Source: Monomorium pharaonis (lineage: Eukaryota > Arthropoda > Insecta > Hymenoptera > Formicidae). From it: a stretch of DNA of 64,000 nucleotides. The notes under the pieces were generated by a model. The model was not told the DNA's origin. It worked only from the letters and a program-made list of their open reading frames with translations, and ran no database searches. Where the stretch lies: contig NC_050474.1 in the NCBI RefSeq assembly GCF_013373865.1, positions 16,994,042 through 17,058,041 of the forward strand. Direction: 5' to 3'. Within the stretch, counting starts at the first letter, position 1. Each line of letters starts with the position of its first letter. Both the position numbers and the translations under genes were made by a program. This document shows, one piece after another, positions 24,057 through 37,120 of this stretch.

Positions 24057-25149
24057 GTGAGTATTCACATCCCCAGTGAGAAATGAGATGATCGAAAAGA
24101 CCCCAATTCGACGTTGGTTTGACGTTATTTCGATGAGTTATTTCTCAATGGGTCACTTATCTCCCGTAATTGACACTTTTTTTTTTCAACGTTTCTTGCA
24201 AACGATTCGCAAAAAGAAACACGAATTTACAACGTGCGATTGTCCACGAAGGCCGTGGGCAGTGTACGTACGTTTGTTCGCTGGCAAGACCTAAAACGTA
24301 GGGAGACACGAATATAAAATGCCGCGTCAGAGGCTCCTCCTGTTTCCGGTCTTCGTGCGGGCGCGCAATCGATTTCGGCGTCGTGGCCTTTGACACCTGG
24401 CGTGCCCCAAATAATCCTCGAGAACGTTGAGGACTTCCCCTTGTCTGCGATCGGCCAACAATCACACGAATCAGTCCGCCTATCGGGGCGCGATCTTTGA
24501 TTTTTGATCGGAGAACAGATACCTCGCGCCTCGTATAGAATTTTATTGCTCATCATTGGCTTGATCCGATAAACGATATAACAAGCGTCGACGCAGTCGA
24601 AGCTTGAGAGTGTGTTCGACTTCGAGAGTGTCGATAAAAGGTTTCGTATATTCTTTGCGAGATGGTTGATGTCAACTCCTATCGTTTTCAACGTTTACAC
24701 GAAAAATTCGCATTTTGCCAAATATAATGCTAAGCGACAAAATCTTGCAACTTGAATCGTTAGCTGTTTGCCATTGCGTCTTGTAGAGATTACAATTGAC
24801 TTGAAATATTATGCAACGAACGTTTAATTGTTATTGCAATGAAAAAACTGTTGTAATTTTGATATATATTTTACAAACATGATATTGATTTTTTATAATT
24901 TTAGAAATCCTTAATGTCTATTACACATTGTCATTTAATTTATTATATATATTAAATTTTATTGTAATATAAACAGTTTATAATTTAATTTTTAAGAAAG
25001 TAATATGCTTAGTTTATTATTTATATGAGTTGGCTAATAGGCTTGTTATCTACATAGTTTAATATGAAATTTAATGGTTTGTTTTATTTTTTGTACATTT
25101 ACAAAAGAAAAAATTTAGTGCAAAGGTTAAAGTTGATTTTATGATTTTT

Positions 25150-25368
25150 TAACAACTAAATATTTGATTTATATTAAAAAATTTAGTCGTTTCTGCGAAA
25201 TGTAAATAAAGAACATAATAAAGGACATGTAAATAAAGAAGTATTTGTTCATACTAACAAGTTTTATTTGATACTTTTTAAATAATAAAAGTAGAAACAA
25301 ATATTTTTTTATTTACATATATTTCGCAGAAGTAACTTTTTTGTTATATAAAACAAAATATTTAGCTG
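25150..25368. repeat. Foldback repeat
   Basis: The left arm (AACTAAATATTTGATTTATA, TTTCTGCGAAATGTAAATAA) is mirrored by the right arm (TTTATTTACATATATTTCGCAGAAG, then TATAAAACAAAATATTTAGCT). Short AT-rich loop. Likely a MITE. Confidence 0.6.
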
Positions 25369-25564
25369 CTATTAAAAATGTTTCGATTGAACAATAGTTT
25401 TGTTAATGATACTAAATTTTTTCTTGCATTCCTCTGACATATTTTGAATAAAATAAGTTTAATCAAGATACGCATATTTGCGTAATTTGATAAATAGATT
25501 CTTATATTCCATGGAAAAAGGTAAATAAGTCAGTTTCAAACTTGTCGAAACACAGAACGTGACA

Positions 25565-25757
25565 CACTGAAAAAAAAAATTTGGTTGAATTAACTGGAAT
25601 GTGAACTAACGGTTCGGATTCTAGTTGAATCTACTAAATTTCTAATTAATTTAACAAAAATTCTTGTTGAATTAATTGGAAATCTTGTCAGATCAACTAG
25701 AAATCTGAACCGTTAGTTCAATTCCAGTTAATTCAACAAGACTTTTATTTTTAGTGC
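25565..25757. mobile_element. 193-bp MITE, CACTGAAAA termini
   Basis: It starts CACTGAAAAAAAAAATTTGG and ends with a matching inverted AAGACTTTTATTTTTAGTGC. The arms continue TTGAATTAACTGGAAT / ATTCCAGTTAATTCAA and GAACTAACGGTTC / GAACCGTTAGTTC, so nearly the whole element is palindromic. Confidence 0.75.
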
Positions 25758-28700
25758 AGAAGAAATAATTCCTGAACCAGTCCTACATATGGTATTTTTG
25801 CATTTGAAAGCGTGTATACGTAGATAATTTTATCGGAACGAACACATTTCGTGACTGTATATGAAAATGTGTTTTTATTATGACGTTGCGATAAAACGAT
25901 GGAGACTGGTTAATTTTAGCAAAAAAATTCTTGAATATATTTACGTTTCAAATTTTATGCATATAAGAATGTTAAAAATACTTATAATGCCTGGATTATA
26001 ATTCTTATTACTTAATTCTAGAAGTTTTAGTCCCATCGTCTTATAAAACCATGATTATTATAAAGTTCAACGACATTTTATATAAAGTACAACTTAAAAA
26101 AATATTTTAAAGAAATAAAACAAAATTTTTAATAAAAAACGACAGAGAAGCTAATCAGAGCCAATTGTAGCCACCGACTTTGATATTTTTTTTTTACATT
26201 TTTCTTACATAAGTATTCATTATTAGATAGAATGATAGATCATGAGTATGTACGGTAGTGTGAAGTTCTAATCCTGGGGGATTATGGGATAATAGTAGTA
26301 CCCTTGAGTATCTTCAAATAAAAGATTAAACACGGCATCTTAAAACGATAGACAAACATTTAAGGTAGAATGAGATAGATACATTTTGTAGATATCTCCT
26401 GATCACCATGATGGATCAATCAAGAGTTGTTTAAACTGTGTTCAATTTCTTATTTGAAGATCCCTAAGTACCCTAAAACTTCAACAACCTCCTTCCTTTT
26501 TTCTACTTTCTTTGTTTCGTGTCATTAAAAATGGAACGGCTCTTTTCCAGTACTTTAAGAATATGTATATTATAATTAGTATCGTTATATAGTTAGCACT
26601 ATATTCCACAACACTCTTCTGAGTTAGAATCCCTTTAGCATACTTTTACGTATAGGGAAATAGCTCTCGGATATTAATAAACAGCATTACATTTATTGAG
26701 CTTCGGCCTTGTATCCCGCTACGAAAGGTATATATCGGCCAGCGAAGTACATCTACCGCTCCGACGGGCATCATCCATTGAAAAAACTTGGCGAATTCGT
26801 GCATTATTCAATAGACTGTTTTTCATTTCTTTCAAACTGTCGCCAAGCACCGCAGCCTTTTAAATAATTCATTATCAAAACAAAACGCGGCAACGTATCC
26901 GAAACAAATCGATCGTCGCAAATATAGTAACGTAAGTTCTTTTGTTTTTTTTTTCATCTCGCCGACACTTTCTGTCTATTTTCATTCAATTTCGGACGAA
27001 TAAACAAGTAAGTGAGAAACTGAAAGCTATTGAAATTTCGCGAGATCTTTTTTTCCTTTCTTATGAAACATTACTTAGAAAACGTCTTATGGATATTTAA
27101 AAGATATCTTATTAAAGATATTTGTACGAGATGTGTTCAAAGGACATTTTAAAAGATATTTTTAAGATATTTGTCATATCTTTTATAAGACAAAATTTAT
27201 TAATTTATATGTCAAAATCTTGTATAAAAATTATAATCTGCATTTACGTAGGTATACCAGAATAGATGTAGATGTATTATAGATTGATCTTTCTTTTGAA
27301 TAGATTGACCTTTAAGATATGATTAATATGCATAATTAATTATTTGTTGGTTTGCGCAATTAATTTCGGCAAAACTGTAATGATGTTGGGAATCATCCTA
27401 TTGTTAGTAGTATATTTGCAAAATTAAATTTGAAAAGAACTTGTTCAAAAATTATTTCAAACTATTTTAGCTGTGTATATAAAACATTTAAAATATTAAC
27501 ATTGATGTTTACAAAAATATATAATTAATCCTAAATTGTAATGTAAAAGTATTACAACAATGAAATATTAGTATGGTAATATTTTAAATAAAAAAACATT
27601 TTCTTTAATACTCGCAATAGGAAAATATTGATATCTTAAATTTGTCAAATTTATGATCAATATTATTTAGAGATTTTATTCCGAATTGCTGCATATTAGC
27701 TTATATTATAGTGTATTAGCTTACGTTAGCGCAATTACTGCGAAATTTTCATCAATTTATAATACAATTTATCGTGTAAAATATTTGCACTGTTCTTGTC
27801 AAGGTAATAATCGAAGATATGATGTACATACATGAAATGAAACATTTTGTATATTATAAATAAATTACAAAATTTATTATTAGAGAAATACAGCTAATAT
27901 TTTTTATGCATCTGAAATTAAATTCGAGATAACTTCACATTGCGGAGGAACAAGTATCCGTATGTGTGATAAGTAAGAGGATACATCTACTTAAAGTTGG
28001 CTAACACGAACTCGCACAATGTTCTCGAAATTAACACCGTTCTCAAGCTTGTTTCAGTTAAATACGCGAATAACTGATAACTGTTATGGATCAAAATTCT
28101 CTTGCGCGTTTTATTACAACTCGCGGGATGATAATATGCCGCGCTTATATCGAACTTTTGACGATGCAAAAGTTAAAACACTGCAGTCGGAAATTACCAT
28201 GGAATTGTCTTTCATTTTGTGCCCGACGTACTGCCGTCATGTCGAACGCGCCATTTATTTCCGGAAGCGTATTTCTATTCTTACTACACACTGAAAATAT
28301 TCATACAGTCTGTTTTTACAATTGTTTCTTGGATGTATACCTTTCTATTTATGTGTGTGTTCGCTTCAATATCTTAATTTAAGAATAATAACGCTGTAAA
28401 CGTATGGCGCTTAAAACTTAAAACAGTTGAATGAGAGTTACTTTATAAAGAACTTTTAGCCTTTTAATCACGTTGTACATAAACTGTAAAAAAAGTTGCA
28501 CGTTACAATTTCGATTTATTATTAAACATATGTATTTATGCACATAAGAATAAAACGTTATAATAAATTTACATATAAAATGATTCTTTTTTTTTTTTTT
28601 AGAAATGTGTAAAAATAAATGATAATAACTATAGTTATTATAAAATTTTGTCAAATTTTTCTTAAGCTATGCTATCAAAAAGATATTCATATAAAAATGA

Positions 28701-28827
28701 ATATATAATATGTGTGATATTATCATCAGAGTTGTAAAAGTTATTTAAAAATGTTACTTTTTAAGTAACACGTTACTGTTATTGTTATTTAGAAAGTAAC
28801 AATTCGTTACTTGTTTCATTATTTTGT

Positions 28828-28920
28828 AATATTAAAAAGTAAAATATTTTATTAAAAATTAATATTAAAAAGTAAAATATTTTATTAAAAATTAATATTA
28901 AAAAGTAAAATATTTTATTA
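28828..28920. repeat. 33-bp tandem repeat, almost three units
   Basis: The unit begins AATATTAAAAAGTAAAATAT and repeats exactly at 28828, 28861 and 28894; the last unit is incomplete. The tract lies inside a region rich in GTTAC/GTAAC words. Confidence 0.9.
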
Positions 28921-29229
28921 TTATTTGAAATTACATTGTTTAATAATATCTCTTTTTCTCTCTTTTAATATTAAAATTTACAACTTTAAATTGGTCTTTT
29001 TATAACAAGCTTTTCTTTACGTTAAACTTAATTTGTAATTTTTCTGAATTTGTTATATTAATAATACTATTGTTTTTAACATATTTATTTTTATAAAAGT
29101 TTAAATAGTATTTTACAAATGCAAATTTTATTAAAAATTATTATTATTTTTTATTAACGTTATTAAAATGTATTTCAATACCGACAATGAATATTGAAAT
29201 GTATATGTATATACATATATGTATATATA

Positions 29230-29609
29230 CAGGGTGTCGTGTAAAACTTTAGACAACACTTACAAGCAGGTAGAGCACATCAATGAACAGAAAAGTCCTT
29301 TATTGTTTTTCAATTTTTGCAATAGTTAATAAGTTATTGATTACACAGGTACACAAAAAAGTGGTTGGTCTGGCGGACCAGCTAGTCAATTCTTATGTAT
29401 TTTGACTTGCTAAATTTGAATTCAAGGTCAGAATTACTGAATTGGTTCATTTTTTCCTTACTTCAAAAATAAACACTTTACTACTTTTTTGTGTACCTGT
29501 GTAATCAATAACTTATTGCAAAAATTGCAAAACGGTAAAGGACTATTCTGTTCAGTTTAATGCACTCTACTTGTTTGTAACGTTGTCTGAAGTTTTACAC
29601 GACACCCTG
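29230..29609. mobile_element. 380-bp MITE, CAGGGTGTC termini, TA target duplication
   Basis: The left end CAGGGTGTCGTGTAAAACTT and the right end AAGTTTTACACGACACCCTG are perfect inverted repeats flanked by TA (29228-29229 and 29610-29611). The arms extend about 130 bp (ACAACACTTACAAGCAGGTA, AATCAATAACTTATT). The roughly 120 bp centre is non-coding. TA duplication fits the Tc1/mariner superfamily. Confidence 0.85.
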
Positions 29610-30270
29610 TATATTATACATTTCAGTACAGTAATTATCGGAATGCAATCTAAAATATGAAGTACATAAAAAGTGTTTTCAATATTTAAAATACATTATA
29701 AAATATGAAAATAAATCATATAGCACTTAATGCACACAATTTTTAATTTAGAATGTCAATTACTATACATTTATACATGTTTGTATATTGAAAAAATACG
29801 TGTATCTACTGAATTATATAAACCTCATACAATAAAAGTAACAGATTAATTCTTTCTCTTTTATTACTGTAAAAATATTATAACAACGTTATTGTTACTA
29901 GACAGAAAAAAGAAATGATAGTTAATTCTGATTATTATGTTATAAATATCATAAGAATTTGTAAAAATTTACACATAAAAACTAAAAATACTATTATTTG
30001 TTATTTTCCGTTTAAATATGTATTCCATATAAAGATATATTTACACACGTAAAAAAAATTACACATTTTATATAATTTTACTATAAATCGTGTAATTTTA
30101 ATACATATTATTTATGTAACTTTACATATCTATTTTACAGCGTAAACATTTTTATTTTCCGCTTAAAAAAAAAATAAATTTAAAAACGGTTTGAAATAAA
30201 AAATTGTGTTGCACTTTATTTTACATTAAAAAAAAATGCTTGAATTAGTTTATAGTATAGATATAATAAT

Positions 30271-30430
30271 GGAGAGCGTGGTGTTGCGAACAGCGCATCG
30301 GTCTGTTATGTTGAAGGTGCCGTGTTCGATCCCAGGCAGAACTGAAAAAACTTTATACGTATTCTCTTCTTTGATGGGTTGGCAGGCTATCAAGAGTATT
30401 CTATGCCTTGAAATCTTTCTATCTTAGCCA
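30271..30430 (+). mobile_element. Candidate tRNA-derived SINE
   Basis: GTTCGATCC at 30324-30332 is a perfect B-box core. About 40 bp upstream, TGGTGTTGCGAACAGCGC resembles a degenerate A box, and the head (30271-30345) has tRNA-like length. A non-tRNA body with ATGGGTTGGCAGGCTATC follows. It lacks a foldable canonical anticodon arm that I could confirm, so I do not call it a functional tRNA. Confidence 0.45.
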
Positions 30431-30685
30431 TTAGCGAAACCAGCATTCAACTGTAGGTCTCGTATATCTGTGTCTGTGCAACCTACATGTGTATCACAAA
30501 TATACGCAACGAGAAGCAGTATTACGTATAAAGCATATACCATATGTATATATAATAATCTGAGAGCTTGGTGAAATATGAACAATCTACAATTTTCATT
30601 AAAACTAGAAAATTTTTATTGCTTGCATTCTGAGTGCAATACTAAAAAGTTCTAGCGTTGCATTAATTGAAAATCTGCATTGAAG

Positions 30686-30974
30686 ACAAAAACAAATAAA
30701 AAATGTATCTTGACAGTGCAGTTTTTAGTTCTGTATAAAAATTAATTTATAAATCTGATAATTCCTGCAAAATTTCTGTTTTGCTTTAAGCAAATATATA
30801 TGTATATATATAGTTGCTTTAAAAATCTAGTTAAATCTACCAAATATCCAAAATGTAATCAGATGTCTGTTCAAAACAAATCTGAATTTTTGCAAAAATT
30901 ATTAGATTTCTCAATAAATTTTTGTACAAAACTAAGAACTATACTGTCAAATTACATCTTTTATTTGTTTTTGC
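30686..30974. mobile_element. Hairpin MITE (complete copy of the 7677-7800 family)
   Basis: The left arm (AAAAACAAATAAAAAATGTA, TTTTTAGTTCTGTATAAAAA) is mirrored by the right arm ending CAAATTACATCTTTTATTTG then TTTTTGCC. Centre near 30800. A single arm is present at 7677-7800, in the same orientation as the left arm here. Confidence 0.65.
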
Positions 30975-31234
30975 CTTTGAATCCAATTTTAAGCACTTGT
31001 AAGAGACTTTATTTATTAGAAAATCAGTAAAAAAGCTTATAATATTGTATTTTTTATTCTATTACGTGTTATTTTCTTCTTATAAGAAATATGCACTGCG
31101 TCCATCTAATATACAATGTCGCAAACTGTCATATACCAAACATTCAGTAGATCAACCAAATCCTTATAAGCTAATTGATCTATTTCTAGCACATAATGGC
31201 AATTGTTATATTTATTTTATACTTTTTAAATAAA

Positions 31235-32122
31235 TGTTACGTCCGGCAGACTCCACGATTTCCCTTTATCAGAGATCAGATAAAATTACAAAAAGAATTC
31301 CGTTTCAACGGTCTCCGATATACAATTTTTTCATGTGCCTTGGATTAGTTTGTTAGAAACGTGATAATAAACATGGATAGACGAAACAACCAAGTTGATA
31401 ATTTCGGTTTCTTTTAAATGTCGAGTTAACAAACAATAAATTCTGACAGAAATACAATGGCAAACTCATGTTCGAAGCAAGGTTTCACGTTTTCTCACAA
31501 AAAAATGAGTAATAAAGAATCCAAACATTAGTAAAAAAAATAAATAACGTTTCCTCCATCTGCAAACTATACCATAGCACGTCTAGGACAATAAAGAATT
31601 TGTTATCTTTTAAACTCGAAGGGAAGATAGATCGGATAGCGATCGGTCGGATTCCTTCGATAAAATTAAAGGAATGTGGCAGGAGAGAGAGAGATTATTC
31701 GACAGATTATTCAACGTGTAATTTGTCAAAAAAGGAATAACCTTCCCTCCAATAGGAAAACCTAGGAATTCACCCACCGTATAATTCTGTAAGTAGTCCT
31801 AACAATAAGAACCTTTGAACCATCTACATCTAGATCCTTCCTCTATAAAGGCCCTGTACATATATGTAAACACCAGATCCGGAAGGCAGTCAGATCATTA
31901 ACACTAACCAATATACATATACATTAGTATAGCAGTAGTCATAGGAATACATAAAAGTATGGCAGTCAGAGCAGTATAACAGAATCAGTATATAGCAGTA
32001 GTTATAGTAGTATGTAGAATATAATCATGTAGAATCAATGCGTGAATAAACTTTAGTGCTGTTCCATCCGGTCAAAAAATCTACTCGATTCAGACAGACT
32101 TCTCTTCCCCACAGAACCTCGA

Positions 32123-32156
<34 letters not shown>

Positions 32157-32735
32157 CACAATCATCCACTAACCCTACGACTATCCCTTTGCTCCTCGGT
32201 TATCATTATAATTATACATATTATAGAATTAAAATGGAAAATTCTTTCCATTTTCCTTTCTCAGCTACCATACACTTGAGTATCTGTAAAATTATTTATA
32301 TATTTACTATGCGTTTTAAATCCGATTATTTTACCGTCGTCACAACTTTTCAAATCACGACTTCAGCGTCTAAGTTGTATTTCCACTTAAAAAGTGTTAT
32401 TAGAATAAATATTTTGTTGATTTTAAACAAAACTTTATCATTTATTCAAATCCTTAAACGATCTACCTTTTCTCCCCCTGACCAAAGATTGCACCTGGTC
32501 CAGTTCCGAGTTAAAGTGATTCAATTCGCCGACTCAAAATTTGGACCTACAACCACACAACTCGGAAATAAGGTTGTAACGGGTTTATCAGCACGCTGAC
32601 CCACATTTTCCAGTCACAAAAAGTGCGTTTGATCCGAGGCACCTACCCTTTCTAATTTGCGTGCCTACGGGAATTCTTAGTTTCGTTACGTCTTTCTCTG
32701 CCTTACCTGCGCTCCTTTGAAATATCTCCCTAACA
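31235..32735 (+). mobile_element. Probable LTR-retroelement remnant (solo LTR candidate)
   Basis: It starts TGTTACGTCCGGC and ends CTCCCTAACA, the TG...CA form of an LTR. Inside are a TATA box in good context (CTCTATAAAGG, 31842-31852), then AATAAA at 32045-32050 about 200 bp downstream, then a CT run. This ordering suggests U3-R-U5. No clear target duplication was seen, there is no gag or pol, and the length (1.5 kb) is large. GGACGTAAT at 32768-32776 could instead be an inverted end. Confidence 0.4.
32126..32153. repeat. (CT)n microsatellite
   Basis: Pure CT run of about 28 bp within the LTR-like remnant. Confidence 0.9.
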
Positions 32736-33099
32736 ATTTAAATAAAAATTAAACCCCATATGGCTGGACGTAATACAAATAATCTATCTTTCCGATTACT
32801 GCTGCGTATATTCAGTATGGTCTCTTTTTTGCTGCATTTACTTATATTTATATGATAATTTTAGACAGTTTAATAATATTTAATAAAAAGTAAAATATTA
32901 AGAAAGTGAAATAAAAACATTTTTAATGCGTAATATGCCGCTCTGATCAACGTTTTATTCCAATACTATATTTGACAAAAGCGACAGTAAATTGGGACTG
33001 CCAGTTATTTCACCATACTTAAATGTTTTGGCTGTATACTAAAATACTTGATTGTAATAACTGGAATCTATTTGTTTATTTTCACTAGAATTTACTTCA

Positions 33100-34700
33100 A
33101 CCAAACATATCTTGTGTGTAATTCAACCACGATTGTTCTTTTCTTTTATATGTAGTACCCCGCAAAATAATCCTGGATCTGTTTACAATTCCATTTGAAA
33201 TCCGGCGTAGCATGAGGAAGTATTTGAATTTTGAAATTTTTCGCGACTCATTCAACCGCATAAGATCGTTGCATGATCGTGGCGAACATTTGTGGGCTTC
33301 GTGCGGTTTTAATGCCGCATCGTTTATTACAATCGTTACACAGCCGACTAATGAAGTCGCGCTGCACGAAACGCCGCGTAAATAATTTAATTGCTCGATA
33401 ATCCTATTGATCTGCACTACCGGATTCCCGCTATTATCTATTATCGCAGTACTACTAACCCCGCGTTGATGCCGATCGGAGAGTGGTGGATAACAACGAG
33501 AGAGATAAGAGTCATTCAATCTCGAGAGAGAGACTCTGCGAAGGAATCCGTCCGTTTACATGCCAAGTGCATGTTGAGTTGAAAACGTACCGAGTGTAAG
33601 TTTTAGTTTCACAGGAATTTTCCTTCGAAGAATTTCTCTTTTTTTAGTCTTAATTATGCTATAATTTTTTCCCCGTCTATCTTTTCTAATTATTGTGCAG
33701 TATTGAATTTCCAGAAATTAAAAGGAATCCGACGTTAAAATTACACCACGTTTAAAACGGGTTTACCCCGCCGGCTGAATTTAAAGCTGAAACTTTTTAA
33801 TTTTAGCTTTTATCGCTGCAATTTTTGAGTAGTAATTTTTTGTCTGGAAAATGCAGTTATTATAGTAATTTTCGAAAGACCAATGATAGATTAGGCGTGA
33901 CGTAAGCGTCCGGATAGCGTAGCGATGTTAAAAAGATAGAAGAGAAATTTGTCTCAAACGGCGGTAATTCTAATTCGACTGGCCTACTTTCAAGCGCGAA
34001 TAGTAGCGTGTTGTTAGGCCCAATGCATATGCAAGCTATTTGCGTGCGGCCTGCTATTTTTAGATGAGAATTGCTCGCGCGCGCGCGCGTGGGCGAACTG
34101 ATATATCGATATCGCGTACATAATGATGCCCGGATGGAGATTATATATCGTGGAAGGTCGTTACTAAATTTTTCAGTAACCCGAGCGTGATCGGAAGGTG
34201 CGAATCTGAGAGTCAAAATCAAAACCCGATCGTGAAATCACGACTGATTCGCGTCGGATGCACGCAGACTGACGAGCGAAAGCGCGCGCGGTCCTCCCCC
34301 GCGTCTATTTACAGTAATTAAAATGCAGCGCGTAATTTGAGGAACAGTTGCACAAACGGTCGCGCGCGGATTGATTTTCAACGAGGGCACCTTTGATCCG
34401 CTTCCGATTTGCTGGGAAACGACGGGAATTGCATTCGTTAATTGCGCGTGCGGTGATATTGCATTATTTATTTCCCTTTATTGATTAATGATAATGTCGC
34501 ACTCTTTGTCAATTAATTTCTTTTATCGGGAGTAAACGCACATTCAATTCATCCGCGAGATTGATTAACGCGCGGATACTTATTCGGGGTATAATCGAGA
34601 AGTTTATTCCTCGGAGATCCATTTGTAATTAAACCGCGATGAGAATGAATAAATGATGCGACACTACGTGACATTATTGCTGTAGGAACCGCACACGCAC
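33100..34700. other. GC-richer intronic island
   Basis: Compared with flanking intron DNA this 1.6 kb is visibly richer in CpG and G/C, with a (CG)n run at 34075-34090. Open frames on both strands carry no recognisable domain or plausible splice frame. It may be an intronic enhancer or an alternative promoter. Confidence 0.35.
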
Positions 34701-36449
34701 ACGTTTCTATCTCCTCCCCCCCCCCCTCGATCGCATGTAGGTTAATTGATATGCGGAGTATGCACAATGGGTGTACACGCTCAATCATTTTATACATCTT
34801 TAGCAATATCATAAGCAATATATCGCGCCGTCTGTCGATGTGCGGGAAGGTATTAATATTGATAATTACATTTCATTGTCTCGGCTTTCCCGCACTGCGG
34901 GAGTTATTTATTAAGATGCTACTCGATTCATTTGTATATTCCTAATCAAATGTTTATTCCGAACAAATTAATACATTTTTGTTTGATTAAAACAAAAGGT
35001 TTTTTTAACTGAAAAAAATCTTGACAAAAAAATCTCGGTGAAAACAATTTAATTGAGGAATTGGAATCGACACCAACGTGTCTGTTTAGTGAAATGAAAA
35101 ATAAAGTTTTCCGATTGCTCGGGTTCTTTTTCTCTGTGGTAAATTCGAAAGCAGATTTTATTTTGTACAGTTTTTTACACTGGGTCGTTACAGATTTGAA
35201 TCTTTTTGTTTAAGATAAATAATATACTTATTATTTACTTATTGTTAGTTTAACCAATTTGTAGTGCGCATTCTTCTGTGTTTGCAAAGTATCCCCAAAC
35301 GATCAGTTGCATGCTTTCTATCCATAAAAGTGTACTATTCTCGCTCAGAGATTGTCCTCCTATCAAAGGAATGATTCTCAGGGAATGTTGTTGTAATTTA
35401 AAGAGATTTTAAAATCCTTTTTTATCTTTTGCAAATAAGTTTGGTTGAAATTTAAGATTTTGGCTGAGGTTTATGAACAAATTTCCCATTTCAAAAGATT
35501 TCTCTTTTGTTTTTGTGCCTATGGAAAATTTCATTTCTTGTTATATTTTTTGGAAGTTGAAGGCTGAAAATGCGTTTTGTAAAATGTTTATTTTATTAAA
35601 GGTTTTTACTTTTTTTAGTACTTTTTTAAGTTTGAAGCAAGTAACTCTTAATTTTTGCTCGCTTGTAGAAAAAGAAAATGCAGATATATTTAAAAATAGA
35701 GATAATAATTTAATATAATTTAAATTTGCTTTGATTACATTTTTTTAAAAGTCCAACCTGTTTCTGAAAATTTTGAGCGAAAATATTAAGTAATCTTCAG
35801 GTAATTTTTTCTGAAATATCTGTTTTAATACATTATTTTATTTATTACATTGTATTATGGAAAAAACGGTTTTGCTAAAGGTATTAAAAAATTTTTCTGA
35901 ATACAGATATGAAATTAATTTTTTGTCAGACCATAAAGCAATTATGTAAAATGTTCAAGCTCTAAGTGCTAGAATGTTAAAATTTTTTGCAGTATTTCCA
36001 AATAGTACACAAAATATTTACTAAACATTTGTAACTATTTATTATTATCTACTTTTTAATCATTTTATATACATATGAAAGAAAAATATTATATTATCCT
36101 TACTTATTTAACATGTTGTTAAAATATAGATTAAATATTTTATAATAAATAAAAAAATAAATATTTATATATAAATATTTATAATAATACTTTAAACAAA
36201 CTATATAAACTTTTTCATATCTATGATGAATTTTTATGAATTGTTTATTATGGAGATTTAAGATCGCAAATACATTTATGAAATATTTTGGTAAAAATAT
36301 TTAAATTATTATTATAAATATTTTACAAATCTTTAACAAATACCGTGTACTACCCTGAACGTCCTCTATAATTATTAAGTTGGTTCAACATTATTTTCAT
36401 ATTTATCTTTTATAATAGATACTTCAGTAAAATAAATGTTTTCAGAGGA

Positions 36450-36896
36450 CGGAATTTCGTGGCGATGAAATTTGAAAGTTGCATAAGCTAAATAGGGATT
36501 CCCCCAGGCCCTGGCGGCACATCGGACTGTTATTTAGTGTTTTATTCAGCGGGCATTCCCGTGACTTTGGCATTTCCACGGCCAAACATATAAAAAGCGT
36601 TCTATCCGCGCGGGTGTCGAGATGTCTGTCCGACGCTCGTGCGGAAGATGGATGAGTTCCTAGCTACGCTCGGGGGAAAAAAGGAGGAATATGTTAGACA
36701 ATTATCATAGTAGGTCGATGAAGGTGACCCACCGTGCAGCCACGAAGCGCTGTACATACGTCGGAATTATAGGCCCTCGACACGCCATCTTAAAGAGCCA
36801 CTACGCGACCGAGCGCGCTTTCGTTAGTGCCGCGCGCTCGTCCCGTTACTTAACGAGGTAACGCTCAATAATAAATTACTTGTACAAACAACGAAA

Positions 36897-36934
<38 letters not shown>

Positions 36935-37120
36935 GCGATCGATCGTCAGATCGTAGCAATTACCGGTCCCGCGTTCATGCCCTCGCATACGCGGACTCTC
37001 TGCTTGGTTGCCTCGTGTCGGGTTTTTTCCCCTGTTTCCCCCTTTTTTCTACGTCGTTAGTTCGCGTCGATAAGCGACCGATTAAGATTCGCAATGACGA
37101 TTCTAAAAATTTGTATTTTT
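36450..37120. other. GC-richer intronic island with a (CCG)n run
   Basis: Second GC-rich patch. A (GCC)n run lies at 36898-36931, preceded by GC-rich non-repetitive sequence. The Arg-rich translation of the CCG run is not a credible protein. Possible regulatory element or alternative first exon of KCNQ. Confidence 0.35.
36898..36931. repeat. (CCG)n trinucleotide repeat
   Basis: About 11 units of CGC/GCC. No supported coding context. Confidence 0.9.

Noticed and set aside
30271..30345. Functional tRNA gene
   Set aside because: A good B box but a degenerate A box and no acceptor or anticodon stem that I could confirm; a SINE head explains it better.
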